Positions 63,814-64,000 of a DNA stretch of 64,000 bases are shown here, in pieces. The stretch covers positions 62,001 to 126,000 of the forward strand of contig NZ_JAIWJY010000006.1 of the NCBI RefSeq assembly GCF_028829235.1, given 5' to 3'. Both the position numbers and the translations under genes were made by a program. The DNA comes from Tenacibaculum larymnensis (GTDB lineage Bacteria; Bacteroidota; Bacteroidia; Flavobacteriales; Flavobacteriaceae). Within the stretch, counting starts at the first letter, position 1. Each line of letters opens with the position of its first letter. The notes under the pieces were generated by a model. The model did not search any database and was not told the DNA's origin. It saw nothing but the letters and a program-made list of their open reading frames with translations.

Positions 63814-64000
63814 TTACATCAACTTTCCAAAGAAAATAGCATTCATCAATAGTTTATTGGTTCCAAACCAAAAACCTCTAAAATTGGTATTGTCTGTAAA
63901 AACTATTACCCTTCCACTACCTAGACGTCCTGCTTTAAACGGAACGGTGTTTTTCAACTCTTTTAAGTTCTCTTTTGAAATATAACCACTCAATAAAGGA
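63814..64000 (-). CDS. C-terminal end of a probable M14-type zinc carboxypeptidase (partial)
   Basis: The minus-strand frame reads GYISKENLKELKNTVPFKAG, then RLGSGRVIVFTDNTNFRGFW, FGTNKLLMNAIFFGKLM and a stop at 63814. I recall this ending (VIVFTDNTNFR, GTNKLLMNAIFFG) from large secreted flavobacterial M14 peptidases. The catalytic domain lies beyond the right edge, so the assignment rests on recollection of the tail. Confidence 0.6.
   Translation of the reverse strand, partial: PLLSGYISKENLKELKNTVPFKAGRLGSGRVIVFTDNTNFRGFWFGTNKLLMNAIFFGKLM

Overview
The window is chromosomal DNA from a member of the Bacteroidota, most likely a marine Flavobacteriaceae (Tenacibaculum-like or a relative; the genus cannot be fixed from sequence alone). 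The DNA is AT-rich. Promoters fit the Bacteroidota pattern (TTG about 19-20 bp upstream of TAnnTTTG). One secreted protein ends in a type IX secretion sorting domain. There are two TonB-dependent receptors with carboxypeptidase-regulatory-like N-termini, a PafA-type phosphatase, a BspA-type leucine-rich-repeat protein, and a gyrA gene followed by a TPR lipoprotein-like gene.

Bases 1-14470 are an accessory biosynthetic island. On the minus strand a specialised NusG paralogue, an Sfp-type phosphopantetheinyl transferase, a three-module non-ribosomal peptide synthetase (3330 aa) and a KamA-family radical SAM aminomutase (cut by the left edge) form one apparent operon. Next to it lie a LuxI/FeeM-like acyltransferase, a divergently read PAS-LuxR regulator and a ThiF/E1-like adenylating enzyme. 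I found a 16-bp dyad (CTAC-N8-GTAG type) upstream of all three minus-strand transcription units (nusG-like/NRPS operon, acyltransferase, thiF). In each case it sits 21-22 bp upstream of a TAnnTTTG-like -7 element, which is the geometry of a LuxR-type activator site. The simplest reading is a density- or signal-controlled natural-product locus with its own signal synthase, receptor, operator and antiterminator. This is the best candidate for an undescribed system here.

Bases 14697-26040 hold a tRNA Ser-Pro-Arg operon and housekeeping genes: the PgpH-type HD phosphodiesterase, thiolase, NlpC/P60 peptidase, TPR protein, gyrA and clpC. Bases 26146-31821 hold an O-methyltransferase, a PqqB-like lipoprotein and a copper module (a CxxC/HMA-AraC regulator, a CopA ATPase and a CopZ-like chaperone). 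Bases 32045-32230 are an unusual GC-rich array of eight 23-bp repeats.

Bases 34581-35590 carry a second notable locus: three consecutive tiny genes with a near-identical leader ending in a Gly-rich junction and completely different Cys-rich cores. Each is preceded by the same 21-bp palindrome exactly 40 bp upstream of a -7 element, and each has its own terminator. This is a multicopy secreted or modified peptide (RiPP/bacteriocin-like) family.

The remainder is mixed flavobacterial chromosome. It includes small acetyltransferase and NTF2-like genes, a large secreted endonuclease/exonuclease/phosphatase-domain protein, a serine hydrolase, a broken TenA-like gene, the ohrR-ohr-nitroreductase operon, and DinB with an ArsR-like gene lacking an ordinary start codon. 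It continues with an SGNH hydrolase, TonB-dependent receptors, pdxH-sixA-ppx, an HxlR regulator with a perfect 36-bp palindromic operator, a C1 peptidase, tRNA-Tyr and tRNA-Lys, MlaE/MlaF, PafA, a Pmp3-family peptide, a DoxX-like protein, and the C-terminal end of a probable zinc carboxypeptidase at the right edge.
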